This document shows, in pieces, positions 1-7,284 of a stretch of DNA of 64,000 nucleotides. The stretch comes from Streptomyces niger (lineage in GTDB: Bacteria > Actinomycetota > Actinomycetes > Streptomycetales > Streptomycetaceae). The position numbers and the translations under genes are program-made. The notes under the pieces are model-generated. The model was not told where the DNA came from, did no database searches, and saw only the letters and a list, made by a program, of their open reading frames with translations. Where the stretch lies: NCBI RefSeq assembly GCF_000718305.1, contig NZ_JOFQ01000007.1, forward strand, positions 310,001 through 374,000, in the 5' to 3' direction. Position 1 is the stretch's first letter. Each line of letters starts with the position of its first letter.

Positions 1-123
1 AAGGCCGTCTTCCACGTCGAGTACGAGCTGTCGCCGGACCGCTTCTGCGCCACGTCCGAGAAGCTGAAGCTCAGCTCGCTGGAGAAGAAGATGGACCTGA
101 CGGCCTGGCGGCGCACCTGCTGA
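1..123 (+). CDS. C-terminal end of an unidentified protein (5' truncated by window)
   Basis: An open frame enters at base 1 and ends with TGA at 121-123, giving 40 visible residues, rich in Lys, Glu and Ser, ending in WRRTC. Codon use is typical of the neighbours, so it is probably the true end of a plus-strand gene whose start lies outside the window. I do not recognise the family. It is convergent with cobS (stop at 169). Confidence 0.55.
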   Translation, partial: KAVFHVEYELSPDRFCATSEKLKLSSLEKKMDLTAWRRTC

Positions 124-168
124 CCGGCTGACCCGGGCGTCGGCCGGGGGCCGGCGCGGGCACGGCCG

Positions 169-984
169 TCAGCCGAGGGCCAGGACGACCACGGTCACCA
201 GCCCGGCGGTCTCCGCCAGCCCGCCGAAGACGTCCCCGGTCACCCCGCCGAGCCGCCGCCGGCAGTGCCGCAGCAGCAGCTCGGCGGCGCCCAGGCCGAG
301 CAGCACCGCGACGGCGGTGTGCAGCGCCCCGTACGGCCCGCCGTACGCCCCGAGCCCCGCGGCGGCGGCCACCACGAGCACCAGGACGGCCACGACGGCG
401 GCGACCCGGCCGGGCACCGTCCCGGCGACCGCGGCCCCCAGCCCCTCCGGACGGGCCGCCGGCACGCCGGTGCGGGAGGCGAGCGTGAGGGCCAGCCGGG
501 CGGTGACCGCCCCGGCCACCGCCGCCACCGCGCCCGCCGCCCAGCCGGCCGCGTACAGCTCGGACACGGCGGCGACCTGCGCGAGCAGGGCCAGGAGCAG
601 CACGATCACGCCGAACGGGCCGATGTCGGACTGCTTCATGATGCGCAGCGCGTCCGCCGCCGGCTTGCCGCTGCCCAGCCCGTCGGCGGTGTCCGCCAGC
701 CCGTCCAGATGCAGGCCGCGGGTGAGCGCGGCGGGCACCGCGACCGTGCCGACGGCCGCCAGCAGCGGGCCGCCGCCGAGCAGCAGCAGGACCGTGCCGA
801 GCGCCGCCGCGCACACCCCGACGACCAGCCCGGCGACCGGCGCGCAGAGCATGCCGCCGCGGGCCGTCGCCCGGTCCCAGCGGGTCAGCCGCACGGGCAG
901 CACGGTCAGCGTCCCGAAGGCGAACCGCAGCGCGTCGGCGGCGGTCGGGGGGCCTGCGGGGGGTTCGGTGGGGGCGGTGCTCAT
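169..984 (-). CDS. cobS: Adenosylcobinamide-GDP ribazoletransferase (cobalamin synthase)
   Basis: 271 aa integral membrane enzyme that joins adenosylcobinamide-GDP to alpha-ribazole (phosphate) in the last step of nucleotide-loop assembly of coenzyme B12. The diagnostic Asp-rich motif LHLDGLADTADGLGSGKP lies at about residues 91-108, followed by KQSDIGPFGV near 117; the rest is Ala/Leu/Val-rich membrane segments. Length is close to the family norm of about 250 aa. ATG overlaps the stop of the upstream rhomboid-like gene by 4 bases (ATGA), implying translational coupling. It is the last gene of a right-to-left cob operon. Confidence 0.93.
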   Translation of the reverse strand: MSTAPTEPPAGPPTAADALRFAFGTLTVLPVRLTRWDRATARGGMLCAPVAGLVVGVCAAALGTVLLLLGGGPLLAAVGTVAVPAALTRGLHLDGLADTADGLGSGKPAADALRIMKQSDIGPFGVIVLLLALLAQVAAVSELYAAGWAAGAVAAVAGAVTARLALTLASRTGVPAARPEGLGAAVAGTVPGRVAAVVAVLVLVVAAAAGLGAYGGPYGALHTAVAVLLGLGAAELLLRHCRRRLGGVTGDVFGGLAETAGLVTVVVLALG

Positions 985-1742
985 CGCGGCAGGCTAACCC
1001 GCGGCCAGCGCGCGGCGGCCGCCCGGGCCTCCGCCGCCCCGCAGCCCGCCAGTACCGCCACGATGGCCGCGAGATGCTCCCGGCCCGCGAGGTTGGGCGC
1101 GAGGGCGACCTCGGCGACCATCGCGGCCACCACCAGCGCGCCCGTCGTCCACGCCCGGTACCGCCAGCACACCGCCACCGCGAGACCGACCACGGCGGCG
1201 GACGGACCGGCGTCGACGACCTGCCCGTCCGCGGCCGGCAGCCCGAACGGGACGTCCGGCCCGAGGGCCACCCCCACGCGTGCGTACAGCGTCCCGGCGA
1301 GCGAGGCGGCGTAGGCGATCAGCAGCATCCGGCGCCGCCCCAGTACAACCTCGGCGATGCCGAAGACCACCAGGATCTGGGCCAGCGCGCCCCACACGGG
1401 CAGGTCGAGGGCCGGCACGAAGAGCGACAGCGGCGTACGCAGCAGCCCGGTCCACAGCGGCTGGTCCGCGCGTACGGCGCCGAGCTGCTGGACGGCCCGG
1501 TAGCCCCAGTGCTGGTGCTGTGCGAACTGGCAGAACGCGGTGAGGGCCAGCGCGGCGAGCGTCATCGGGACAGCGCGCAGCACTCCGGCGCCGAGCGCGG
1601 GCCGCAGCGCCGCCAGCAGCGGCCCCCATTCGGCGCGCACGGCGCGTTCGAGGCGATCACGTATGAGCGGGTCGACGGCGCACCACCGGGCGAGGACGTG
1701 GGGCGGCACCTCCCCCGCAGGGCGGTACCGGGTCCGCGCCAT
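981..1742 (-). CDS. Rhomboid-like polytopic membrane protein coupled to cobS
   Basis: 253 aa with several hydrophobic segments (about residues 52-72, 103-130, 138-160, 176-192, 198-214, 222-238). A rhomboid-like signature is visible: GPSA at 179-182 with candidate nucleophile Ser181, and His223 in the last membrane segment, close to the GxSG...H arrangement of rhomboid proteases but with Ala in place of the second Gly. It may be an inactive or divergent rhomboid relative. Its stop overlaps the cobS start by 4 bases. No clear Shine-Dalgarno precedes ATG at 1742. The context suggests a role tied to membrane-bound cobalamin assembly, but that is inference. Confidence 0.75.
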   Translation of the reverse strand: MARTRYRPAGEVPPHVLARWCAVDPLIRDRLERAVRAEWGPLLAALRPALGAGVLRAVPMTLAALALTAFCQFAQHQHWGYRAVQQLGAVRADQPLWTGLLRTPLSLFVPALDLPVWGALAQILVVFGIAEVVLGRRRMLLIAYAASLAGTLYARVGVALGPDVPFGLPAADGQVVDAGPSAAVVGLAVAVCWRYRAWTTGALVVAAMVAEVALAPNLAGREHLAAIVAVLAGCGAAEARAAAARWPRVSLPR

Positions 1743-1850
1743 GCTGCGCCGACCGTAGGACTAGACCGGTCCACGCGGCGGGAGGTTGAGCGGGCCGCTC
1801 GTGATCTGCACCTCGGCCCGCCCGGCGGAGCCCGTACCCGTGAGCGGAGG

Positions 1851-2939
1851 TCAGCCGTCCGTGGCGGCCTGCTCCGGCGCGTCCTCGGCCGCGGGCTCGC
1901 GCACCGGCAGCTCCGCCGCCAGCGACGCCGCCGCCTGGGCCAGGGGGAGGGCCAGCAGGGCGCCGGTGCCCTCGCCGGCGGTCACGCCGTGGTCGAGCAG
2001 CGGCGTGAGCGCGATCCGGTCCAGCGCCTTGGCCTGCGCGGGCTCGCCACTGGCCTGGCCGGCCAGCCACCAGTCCGGCGCGCGGAACGCGATCCGCTGC
2101 GCCACCAGCGCGCACGCCGCGGAGACCACGCCGTCCAGGATCACCGGCGTCCGGCGGACCGCGCTCTGCAGCAGGAAGCCGGTGGCCGCGGTGAGGTCGG
2201 CGCCGGCGGTGGCGGCCAGCAGCGCGAGCTGGTCGCCGAGCACCGGACGGGCCCGGCGCAGCGCGTCGCGGATCGCCGCGCACTTGCGCATCCAGGCGAG
2301 GTCGTCGATGCCGGCACCGCCGCGCCCGGTGACCACCGAGGCGTCCGTGCCGCACAGCGCGGCGATCAGCGCGCCCGCCGCCGTGGTGCCGCCGACGCTC
2401 AGGTCGCCGAGCACGACCAGGTCCGTGCCGGCGTCCGCCTCCTCGTCGGCGATCAGCATGCCCGCACGGAACGCCTGCTCGGCCTCCTCCGCGGTCAGCG
2501 CGTCCTCGATGTCGATCCGGCCGGAGCCGCGCCGGACCCGGTGCCGGGTGACGTCCTCGGGCAGCTCGGCGGGGTCGCAGTCCAGTGCCATGTCGACCAC
2601 GCGCGGCGCGGCGCCGAACCGGCGCGCCAGCACCGCGGCCGGGCTCGTTCCGTCCAGCACGGCGCGCACCAGGTCGGTGGCGCTGCCGGCCGCGCGCCCC
2701 GAGACGCCCAGCTCCGCCACCCCGTGGTCGCCCGCGAACAGCACGGTGCGGACCCGGTCCAGGGGTCGGACCGGCACCTGCTGCTGGACGGCGGCCAGCC
2801 AGTCGCCCAGCTCGTCGAGGCGGCCCAGCGCGGCCGGCTGCACGAGGCGGCGCTCGCGCCGCTCCTCGGCGTCCCGGCGCCGGCCGCCGTCGGGACGCTC
2901 GATCAGGTTCGCGAAGTCATCGAGGTTCAGGGCGCTCAT
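1851..2939 (-). CDS. cobT: Nicotinate-nucleotide--dimethylbenzimidazole phosphoribosyltransferase
   Basis: 362 aa. CobT activates the lower ligand 5,6-dimethylbenzimidazole with nicotinate mononucleotide to give alpha-ribazole phosphate for CobS. Conserved parts: LFAGDHGVA (67-75), GDLSVGGTTAAGAL (178-191), TGRGGAGIDD (204-213) and the C-terminal TAGEGTGALLA with Glu323 as the likely catalytic base. The frame stays open far upstream, but homology begins at MSALNLDDFANLIERPDGGR, so ATG at 2939 was chosen; no strong ribosome binding site is visible. It lies between the LCM-like methyltransferase and the rhomboid-like gene in the cob operon. Confidence 0.92.
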   Translation of the reverse strand: MSALNLDDFANLIERPDGGRRRDAEERRERRLVQPAALGRLDELGDWLAAVQQQVPVRPLDRVRTVLFAGDHGVAELGVSGRAAGSATDLVRAVLDGTSPAAVLARRFGAAPRVVDMALDCDPAELPEDVTRHRVRRGSGRIDIEDALTAEEAEQAFRAGMLIADEEADAGTDLVVLGDLSVGGTTAAGALIAALCGTDASVVTGRGGAGIDDLAWMRKCAAIRDALRRARPVLGDQLALLAATAGADLTAATGFLLQSAVRRTPVILDGVVSAACALVAQRIAFRAPDWWLAGQASGEPAQAKALDRIALTPLLDHGVTAGEGTGALLALPLAQAAASLAAELPVREPAAEDAPEQAATDG

Positions 2940-2980
2940 TCGGCGCAGGTTACCGGCAACGCGCCACCTGGCGCGCGGCC

Positions 2981-3111
2981 GGCCGGGGCACGACCGCGTA
3001 CGGCCGCCGGGCGGCCCCCGTACGCGGCTGCCCGTACGCCCTGGGGCCGACGGGTGCGAGGTCCGCGGGCGTATGTGCGCGCGGGCGGCCGGGGCGCGAC
3101 CGTGTACGGCC
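2981..3111. repeat. 25-bp imperfect direct repeat pair in the cob operon
   Basis: Two 25-bp copies, 2981-3005 and 3087-3111, match at 23 of 25 positions; both start GGCCGGGGC and end GTACGGCC. They are 106 bp apart (start to start) in the 187-bp gap between the methyltransferase-like gene and cobT. Each copy has partly complementary ends (GGCCG and CGGCC), so either could fold weakly. Function unknown. Confidence 0.6.
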
Positions 3112-3126
3112 CGGTGCGGGAGTTGG

Positions 3127-3711
3127 TCAGCGTCCGAAGCGGAACTCGGTGAGGGCGGGGGCGGCGGCTTCGCGGGCGCCTGGCGGATGCAGGGTCCGGA
3201 CGCCGGGCCGGTCGTCGACGGCGGCCGCGAGGTGTCGGAGCGGGGCGTCCAGCAGCAGCGTGGAGCCGGGCAGCCGGCGGGCGCACAGCGCGCACAGCTC
3301 CTGCAGCCCCTCCGCGGCGGGCGGCGGCCCGAAGGCGAGCACCAGGACCCCGAGGGCGGGGCGGGCGACGGCGGCGGGCCAATGGGGCGCGGTGGCACGC
3401 CCGGTGAGGGTGCGCCACCGCGGGCCGTCCGGCAGCAGCATGCGGCGCAGCGCGGCGGTCGCCGGCTCCTCGACGGTCAGCCAGCGCAGCTGCCCGTTGT
3501 CCACCCGCCAGAAGCCGGGGTCCAGGCCCTCGCCGAGCGCCACGACCGTGGCCTGCGGGCGGTCGCGCAGGTACCGGCGCACGGCCTCGTCGAACCGGCC
3601 GGCGGCCGGGCGCGCGGCCGGGCCGGCGGGGCGGGTGCGCCAGGTCTGCGGGGTGAGCCGGGTGCGCCGGGTGGGGCCCACGGGCGGGGCGCCGTCGGAG
3701 GGCGGTTCCAT
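3127..3711 (-). CDS. Shortened LCM-family (leucine carboxyl methyltransferase-like) SAM methyltransferase
   Basis: 194 aa. The core resembles actinobacterial LCM/PPM-type methyltransferases: FDEAVRRYLRDRP, then the SAM motif ATVVALGEGLDPGFWRVDNG (about residues 54-73) and RWLTVEEP. Family members usually have 250-290 aa with a helical N-terminal part; here that part is replaced by about 40 Pro/Arg-rich residues, so the gene looks shortened. Whether it still methylates is unclear. It lies 63 bp after cobU and 187 bp before cobT on the same strand, so it probably shares their transcript. Substrate unknown. Confidence 0.65.
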   Translation of the reverse strand: MEPPSDGAPPVGPTRRTRLTPQTWRTRPAGPAARPAAGRFDEAVRRYLRDRPQATVVALGEGLDPGFWRVDNGQLRWLTVEEPATAALRRMLLPDGPRWRTLTGRATAPHWPAAVARPALGVLVLAFGPPPAAEGLQELCALCARRLPGSTLLLDAPLRHLAAAVDDRPGVRTLHPPGAREAAAPALTEFRFGR

Positions 3712-3774
3712 GCCGCCAGATGACGGTACGCGGCGCCGTCCGGCAAGCGGGACACGGGCGGGCGTCCCCGCGCG

Positions 3775-5031
3775 TCACCCGCGCAGCGTAATGGCCTGGC
3801 CCGCGACGACCAGCAGGACGTGCTCGCACTCGGCGGCGAACGCGGCGTTCAGGCGGCCCAGTTCGTCGCGGAAGCGGCGTCCGGCCGGGGTCGCGGGGAC
3901 CACCCCGGAGCCGACCTCGTTGCTGACCGCGACCAGCGGCCTGCGGGTGGCGCGCACCGCGGCCACCAGCTCGTCCGTCCGCTCCCGCAGCGCCCGTTCG
4001 CCGCCGTTCGCCCAGGTCTCGTCGTCCCAGGCACCCACCTCGTCCATGGCGTGCGTGAGCCACAGGGACAGGCAGTCGATCAGCAGCGGGGACGCGGCGC
4101 TCTTCTCCGCTCCGGGCCCGTCACCGGCCTCGTCCTCGCCGGCCAGCAGGGGCACCAGGTCGCAGGTCTCCGCGGTCCGCCAGGAGGCCGGGCGGCGCTC
4201 GCGATGCGCGGAGACCCGCGCCGCCCACTCCGTGTCGCCGTCCCGCAGCCCGCCGGTCGCGACGTACAGCACGTCGGGGAAGGCGGCGAGCCGCCGCTCG
4301 GCCTCGACGGACTTGCCGCTGCGCGCGCCGCCGAGCACCAGCGTCCTGCGCGGCAGGTCGGGCACCGCGTGGTACTCGCCGACCAGCAGCGACGTGCCGT
4401 CCGGCACCGCGCGGGCGCCCAGCGCCGCAAGCCGCCGGTGCAGTTCTGCGCCGGGCGGGGTGTCGTGGTCGATGTGCACCGCGAGCACGTCGGTCGTCGC
4501 GTCCACGGCGCCGCTCGCCCGCAGCCGGGCCAGCGCGTCGGGCCGCCCGAGCACGTCCAGCACCACCATCTCGTAGGGCCCCTTGCCCTCGGTGGCCCCG
4601 GTGACCCCGGCGGCCCCGGCGGGCGCGGCCCCGGGCGGCAGGTACAGCAGCCGCTCGCCGTACGGGCCGCCGATCTCGTACCCGGTGCCCGGTACGTCCA
4701 CCGCCACCGCCCGCACCCGGTGCCCGTCCAGCAGCGCCAGCTCCCGCCCGTCCGCGACCCGGCCCGGCTGGGGGACGCCGGTGGGGACCTCGACGGCGGG
4801 TCCCTCGTGCGGGTGCGTCAGGAGCACTTGCCGCACCCCTGTGAGCGACTGGCCTGCACGGGCCGCGGCGAAGGCGGCCCCCGGGGTGAGGTCGAGGAGC
4901 AGGGCGCCGTCCAGGAGCAGTGCGGTGGCCGCCCGCGCCGCGCCGCCCGTGGCGCCGGCGCAGGAGGCGCACGGGCAGCCGGGGCGGGGCAGCCCTTCGG
5001 GGGCGCCGGTGCCGAGCAGTGTCAGTTCCAC
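3775..5031 (-). CDS. cobU: Adenosylcobinamide kinase/guanylyltransferase fused to an N-terminal degenerate metallo-beta-lactamase fold
   Basis: 418 aa. The C-terminal half (about 219-418) is CobU, which phosphorylates adenosylcobinamide and adds GMP: P-loop GGARSGKS at 224-231, RVSAHRERRP at 262-271 containing the His expected to carry GMP (His265), and NEVGSGVVP at 361-369. Residues 1-215 begin LLGTGAPEGLPRPGCPCASC like PqqB-type metallo-beta-lactamase-fold proteins, but the metal motif HxHxDH is reduced to THPHEG (72-77), so this domain is probably not a hydrolase. Stand-alone CobU has about 180 aa, so this is a fusion. GTG start at 5031. First gene of the cob operon. Confidence 0.9.
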   Translation of the reverse strand: MELTLLGTGAPEGLPRPGCPCASCAGATGGAARAATALLLDGALLLDLTPGAAFAAARAGQSLTGVRQVLLTHPHEGPAVEVPTGVPQPGRVADGRELALLDGHRVRAVAVDVPGTGYEIGGPYGERLLYLPPGAAPAGAAGVTGATEGKGPYEMVVLDVLGRPDALARLRASGAVDATTDVLAVHIDHDTPPGAELHRRLAALGARAVPDGTSLLVGEYHAVPDLPRRTLVLGGARSGKSVEAERRLAAFPDVLYVATGGLRDGDTEWAARVSAHRERRPASWRTAETCDLVPLLAGEDEAGDGPGAEKSAASPLLIDCLSLWLTHAMDEVGAWDDETWANGGERALRERTDELVAAVRATRRPLVAVSNEVGSGVVPATPAGRRFRDELGRLNAAFAAECEHVLLVVAGQAITLRG

Positions 5032-5204
5032 CCGCCGATTTTCTCCTGTCCGTGGCCGCCGGGCGCGCGGGGGGACGTCTCGACACGGCCGTTAGGCTGC
5101 TGATCAGTACGACGGGACATGACACCTGAGCGGCAGAACAGGGCATGACCACTGCACGGCACCAGCACGAGCAAGCACGTACCCGGTGGGACCAGGAGGC
5201 GGAC

Positions 5205-5432
5205 ATGGCGTGGACGTGGCGGTTCGAGAAGGCCGACGGTACCGAGGCCGGTGCGGGGACGGACCCGGAGGACTTCTCCACGCAGGGGGACGCGGAGTCC
5301 TGGATCGGCGAGGAGTGGAAGTCGCTCCTGGACTGCGGTGTGGACCAGGTGACCCTCTTCGAGGACGGGGCGAAGGTCTACGGTCCGATGAGCCTGCACG
5401 CGGACGAGGGCGCGGAGGCCGCGGAGGCCTGA
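5205..5432 (+). CDS. Conserved small acidic protein, function unknown
   Basis: 75 aa, beginning MAWTWRFEKADGTEAG, acidic and soluble, with several Trp residues and no signal peptide or membrane segment. The start ATG at 5205 was chosen over an in-frame upstream ATG (5145) because a perfect AGGAGG sits a few bases before it. From memory similar proteins occur across Streptomyces, but I cannot assign a function. It is monocistronic and ends about 50 bp before the 10-bp tandem repeat. Confidence 0.8.
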   Translation: MAWTWRFEKADGTEAGAGTDPEDFSTQGDAESWIGEEWKSLLDCGVDQVTLFEDGAKVYGPMSLHADEGAEAAEA

Positions 5433-5480
5433 GCGCCGACACGGCACGGCAGAGGGGCGGTGGGCTTCCGGGCCCGCCGC

Positions 5481-5630
5481 CCCTCGTCGTCCCCCGTCGT
5501 CCCTCGCCGTCCCTCGTCGTCCCTCGGCGCCCCTCGTCGTCCCTCGGCGCCCCTCGTCGTCCCTCGGCGCCCCTCGTCGTCCCTCGTCGTCCCTCGTCGT
5601 CCCTCGGCGCCCCTCGGCGCCCCTCGTCGT
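5481..5630. repeat. 15 tandem copies of a 10-bp unit (CCCTCGTCGT / CCCTCGGCGC)
   Basis: From 5481 to 5630 the sequence is fifteen uninterrupted 10-mers, all beginning CCC. Two unit types dominate: CCCTCGTCGT (eight copies) and CCCTCGGCGC (five copies); CCCCCGTCGT and CCCTCGCCGT occur once each near the left end. All pyrimidine-rich bases are on the plus strand. The array lies between two convergent genes and ends 7 bp from the methyltransferase stop codon (5638-5640). The 10-bp period is close to one DNA helical turn. Confidence 0.95.
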
Positions 5631-5637
5631 CGTGTTG

Positions 5638-6435
5638 TCAGCCGCGTACGCCGCAGACGTGCAGCAGGGCCGCCACCGCACGGTACGGGTCGGTGCGCCC
5701 GGCGCGCTCCTCGGCGGCCAGCAGCCGGGTCAGCTCCTCGGCGGGCGGCGGCACCGCGTCGTCGGCCGCGAGGTCGGTGAAGAGCCGTACGCCGTACCAG
5801 GCGTGCAGCGGGGCGCCGATCCCGGCGAGGGTGGCGGTGAGCGTCGACAGCCGGTCGGCTCGGGCCGTGAGGCCGAGCCGGTCCTTGTAGCGCGGCGAGT
5901 CGAAGGCCTCCGACGCGGTGTCCCAGTCGCCGGAGAGTCCCGGGCGCAGCGCGAGTGCGTCGGCGTTGGGCACCAGGACGGACAGCAGGCCGCCGGGCGC
6001 CAGCACCCGGGCGAGCCCGGCCAGCATCGGGTCGGGATCGTCGACGTACATCAGGACGCCGTGGCAGAGCACCACGTCGAAGGTGCCGGCGGGGAAGTGC
6101 GCGCCGGTGTCCCGGCCGTCGCCCTCGATCAGCCGGACCCGCTCCTGGATGCCGGCCGGCTCGCCGGCCAGTGAGGTGCGGGCCGCGGCCAGCATCGTGG
6201 GGTCGGGCTCCAGGCCGGTGATGTCGTGCCCGGCGCGGGCCAGGCGCAGCGCCTGGGTGCCCTGGCCGAGGCCGACGTCCAGGACGCGCAGCCGCTGGCC
6301 CACCGGGAACCGTGCGGAGATCTGCTCCTCCAGTTGGCGGGCGATCAGCTCCTGCCGGACGGTGTTCCGGAGTCCCCCCAGCTTGCCCAGCCAGGGTTCG
6401 GCCCCTCCGGCAAAGCCGGAGGAAGCGGTGCTCAG
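5638..6435 (-). CDS. Class I SAM-dependent methyltransferase (probable CTG start)
   Basis: 265 aa if started at CTG 6435. Motif I is RVLDVGLGQGTQALRLA (about 49-65), followed by ITGLEPDPTML, RLIEGDGRD, FDVVLCHGVLMYV and LAPGGLLSVLVPNADALALRPGL, an arrangement typical of Methyltransf_11/25 enzymes related to CmoA/SmtA-type proteins. No ATG, GTG or TTG lies near the homologous start. The CTG overlaps the DUF3043 stop as CTGA and has GGGGAGAG a few bases upstream, so translation is probably coupled and starts at CTG. The next in-frame GTG would remove about 44 residues just before motif I. Substrate unknown. Confidence 0.82.
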   Translation of the reverse strand: MSTASSGFAGGAEPWLGKLGGLRNTVRQELIARQLEEQISARFPVGQRLRVLDVGLGQGTQALRLARAGHDITGLEPDPTMLAAARTSLAGEPAGIQERVRLIEGDGRDTGAHFPAGTFDVVLCHGVLMYVDDPDPMLAGLARVLAPGGLLSVLVPNADALALRPGLSGDWDTASEAFDSPRYKDRLGLTARADRLSTLTATLAGIGAPLHAWYGVRLFTDLAADDAVPPPAEELTRLLAAEERAGRTDPYRAVAALLHVCGVRG

Positions 6436-7031
6436 GGCCGCTCTCCCCGCTTGACCTGCGGCTTGGGCAGTCGCAGTCGGCGCATCTGGAGGGTGCGCAT
6501 CAGGGCGTACGGCTTGACGCCCTTGAGGTTCTCGTTCGGGAAGCGGTCCTTGAGGCGCTTGGTGAGGCCGATCCACACGGCGATCGAGTCCAGCACGATC
6601 AGCAGGATCACGACCAGCCACAGGATGAGCGCGATGCTCTGGATCTGCGGCACCCGGACCATGGTCAGCACCAGGATGATCACGGCCACCGGGAGGAAGA
6701 ACTCCGCGACGCACCAGCGCGAGTCGACGTAGTCGCGCGCGAAACGGCGGACCGGGCCCTTGTCCCGGACCGGGAGGTACCGCTCGTCACCCTTGGCCAG
6801 CGCCTCGCGCTGCCTGGCCATGTCGGCGCGGCGGGCCTCCCGCTGGGCCTTGACGGCCTCCTTGCGGTTGGCCGGCGCCGACTGCGCGCGGGCGCGGCGC
6901 TGGGACTGCGCCTGACTGCGCTTGGGCGTCGGGCGGCCCTTGGGGGCCTGCGGGTCGCGGGGCTGCTGGGGCTGGTCCGCGGTCACCTTGGAGGTCGCGG
7001 CCTGCTCTTCCTTCGAACGGCTTCGGAACAC
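6432..7031 (-). CDS. DUF3043 family membrane protein
   Basis: 199 aa. Starts GTG with FRSRSKEEQAATSKVT; the first 100 residues are hydrophilic, Pro/Gln/Arg-rich and basic. Two adjacent hydrophobic helices follow (about residues 123-143, FFLPVAVIILVLTMV region, and 146-167, ALILWLVVILLIVLDSI region), then a basic tail. This is the layout of the actinobacterial DUF3043 family, whose function is not known. GTG at 7031 was chosen because homology to the family begins there although the frame is open further upstream. It is divergent from pspA and coupled to the methyltransferase downstream. Confidence 0.85.
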   Translation of the reverse strand: MFRSRSKEEQAATSKVTADQPQQPRDPQAPKGRPTPKRSQAQSQRRARAQSAPANRKEAVKAQREARRADMARQREALAKGDERYLPVRDKGPVRRFARDYVDSRWCVAEFFLPVAVIILVLTMVRVPQIQSIALILWLVVILLIVLDSIAVWIGLTKRLKDRFPNENLKGVKPYALMRTLQMRRLRLPKPQVKRGERP

Positions 7032-7198
7032 AGGACCCAAGGGTACGCGGTCGCCCTCGGTGGGCCAGAGCCCGAGGGGAACGATCCGGCAACGGCCGGG
7101 CGGGGTACATGTACCCCACCTACTCCCTGCGCCTGAGAGAAGGAGCTGCGTGATCGTCCTGCAGGAGGAGCACATCCGGGTCCAAGCAGTGCGGTAAT

Positions 7199-7225
7199 GG
7201 AACCGGGGCCCGTACTGTGGGGTCT
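7199..7225 (+). promoter_or_regulatory. Candidate sigma-E (ECF) type promoter for pspA
   Basis: GGAACC at 7199-7204 and GTCT at 7222-7225 are separated by 17 bp, close to the GGAAC / GTC pattern of envelope-stress sigma-E promoters in Streptomyces. The pair is about 60 bp before the pspA start. PspA is an envelope-stress protein, so the assignment is biologically sensible, but it rests on sequence pattern only. Confidence 0.5.
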
Positions 7226-7284
7226 GTAGATGTGCTGGAGCCGAAGCCCGAAGTAACTCGGTGAGAAGGGGGCGCGCGAGGCCC

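Noticed and set aside
1074..3152. A very long open frame (about 690 codons) on the plus strand across the cob genes
   Set aside because: It is antisense to rhomboid-like protein, cobT and neighbours; composition is Arg/Gly/His-rich with no homology, as expected for shadow frames in 70+% GC DNA.
5032..5204. A cobalamin riboswitch ahead of cobU
   Set aside because: No B12-box-like conserved core was seen in the short gap upstream of the cobU start.
5481..5630. The tandem array as a CRISPR
   Set aside because: Units are 10 bp with no spacers, and no cas genes are present.
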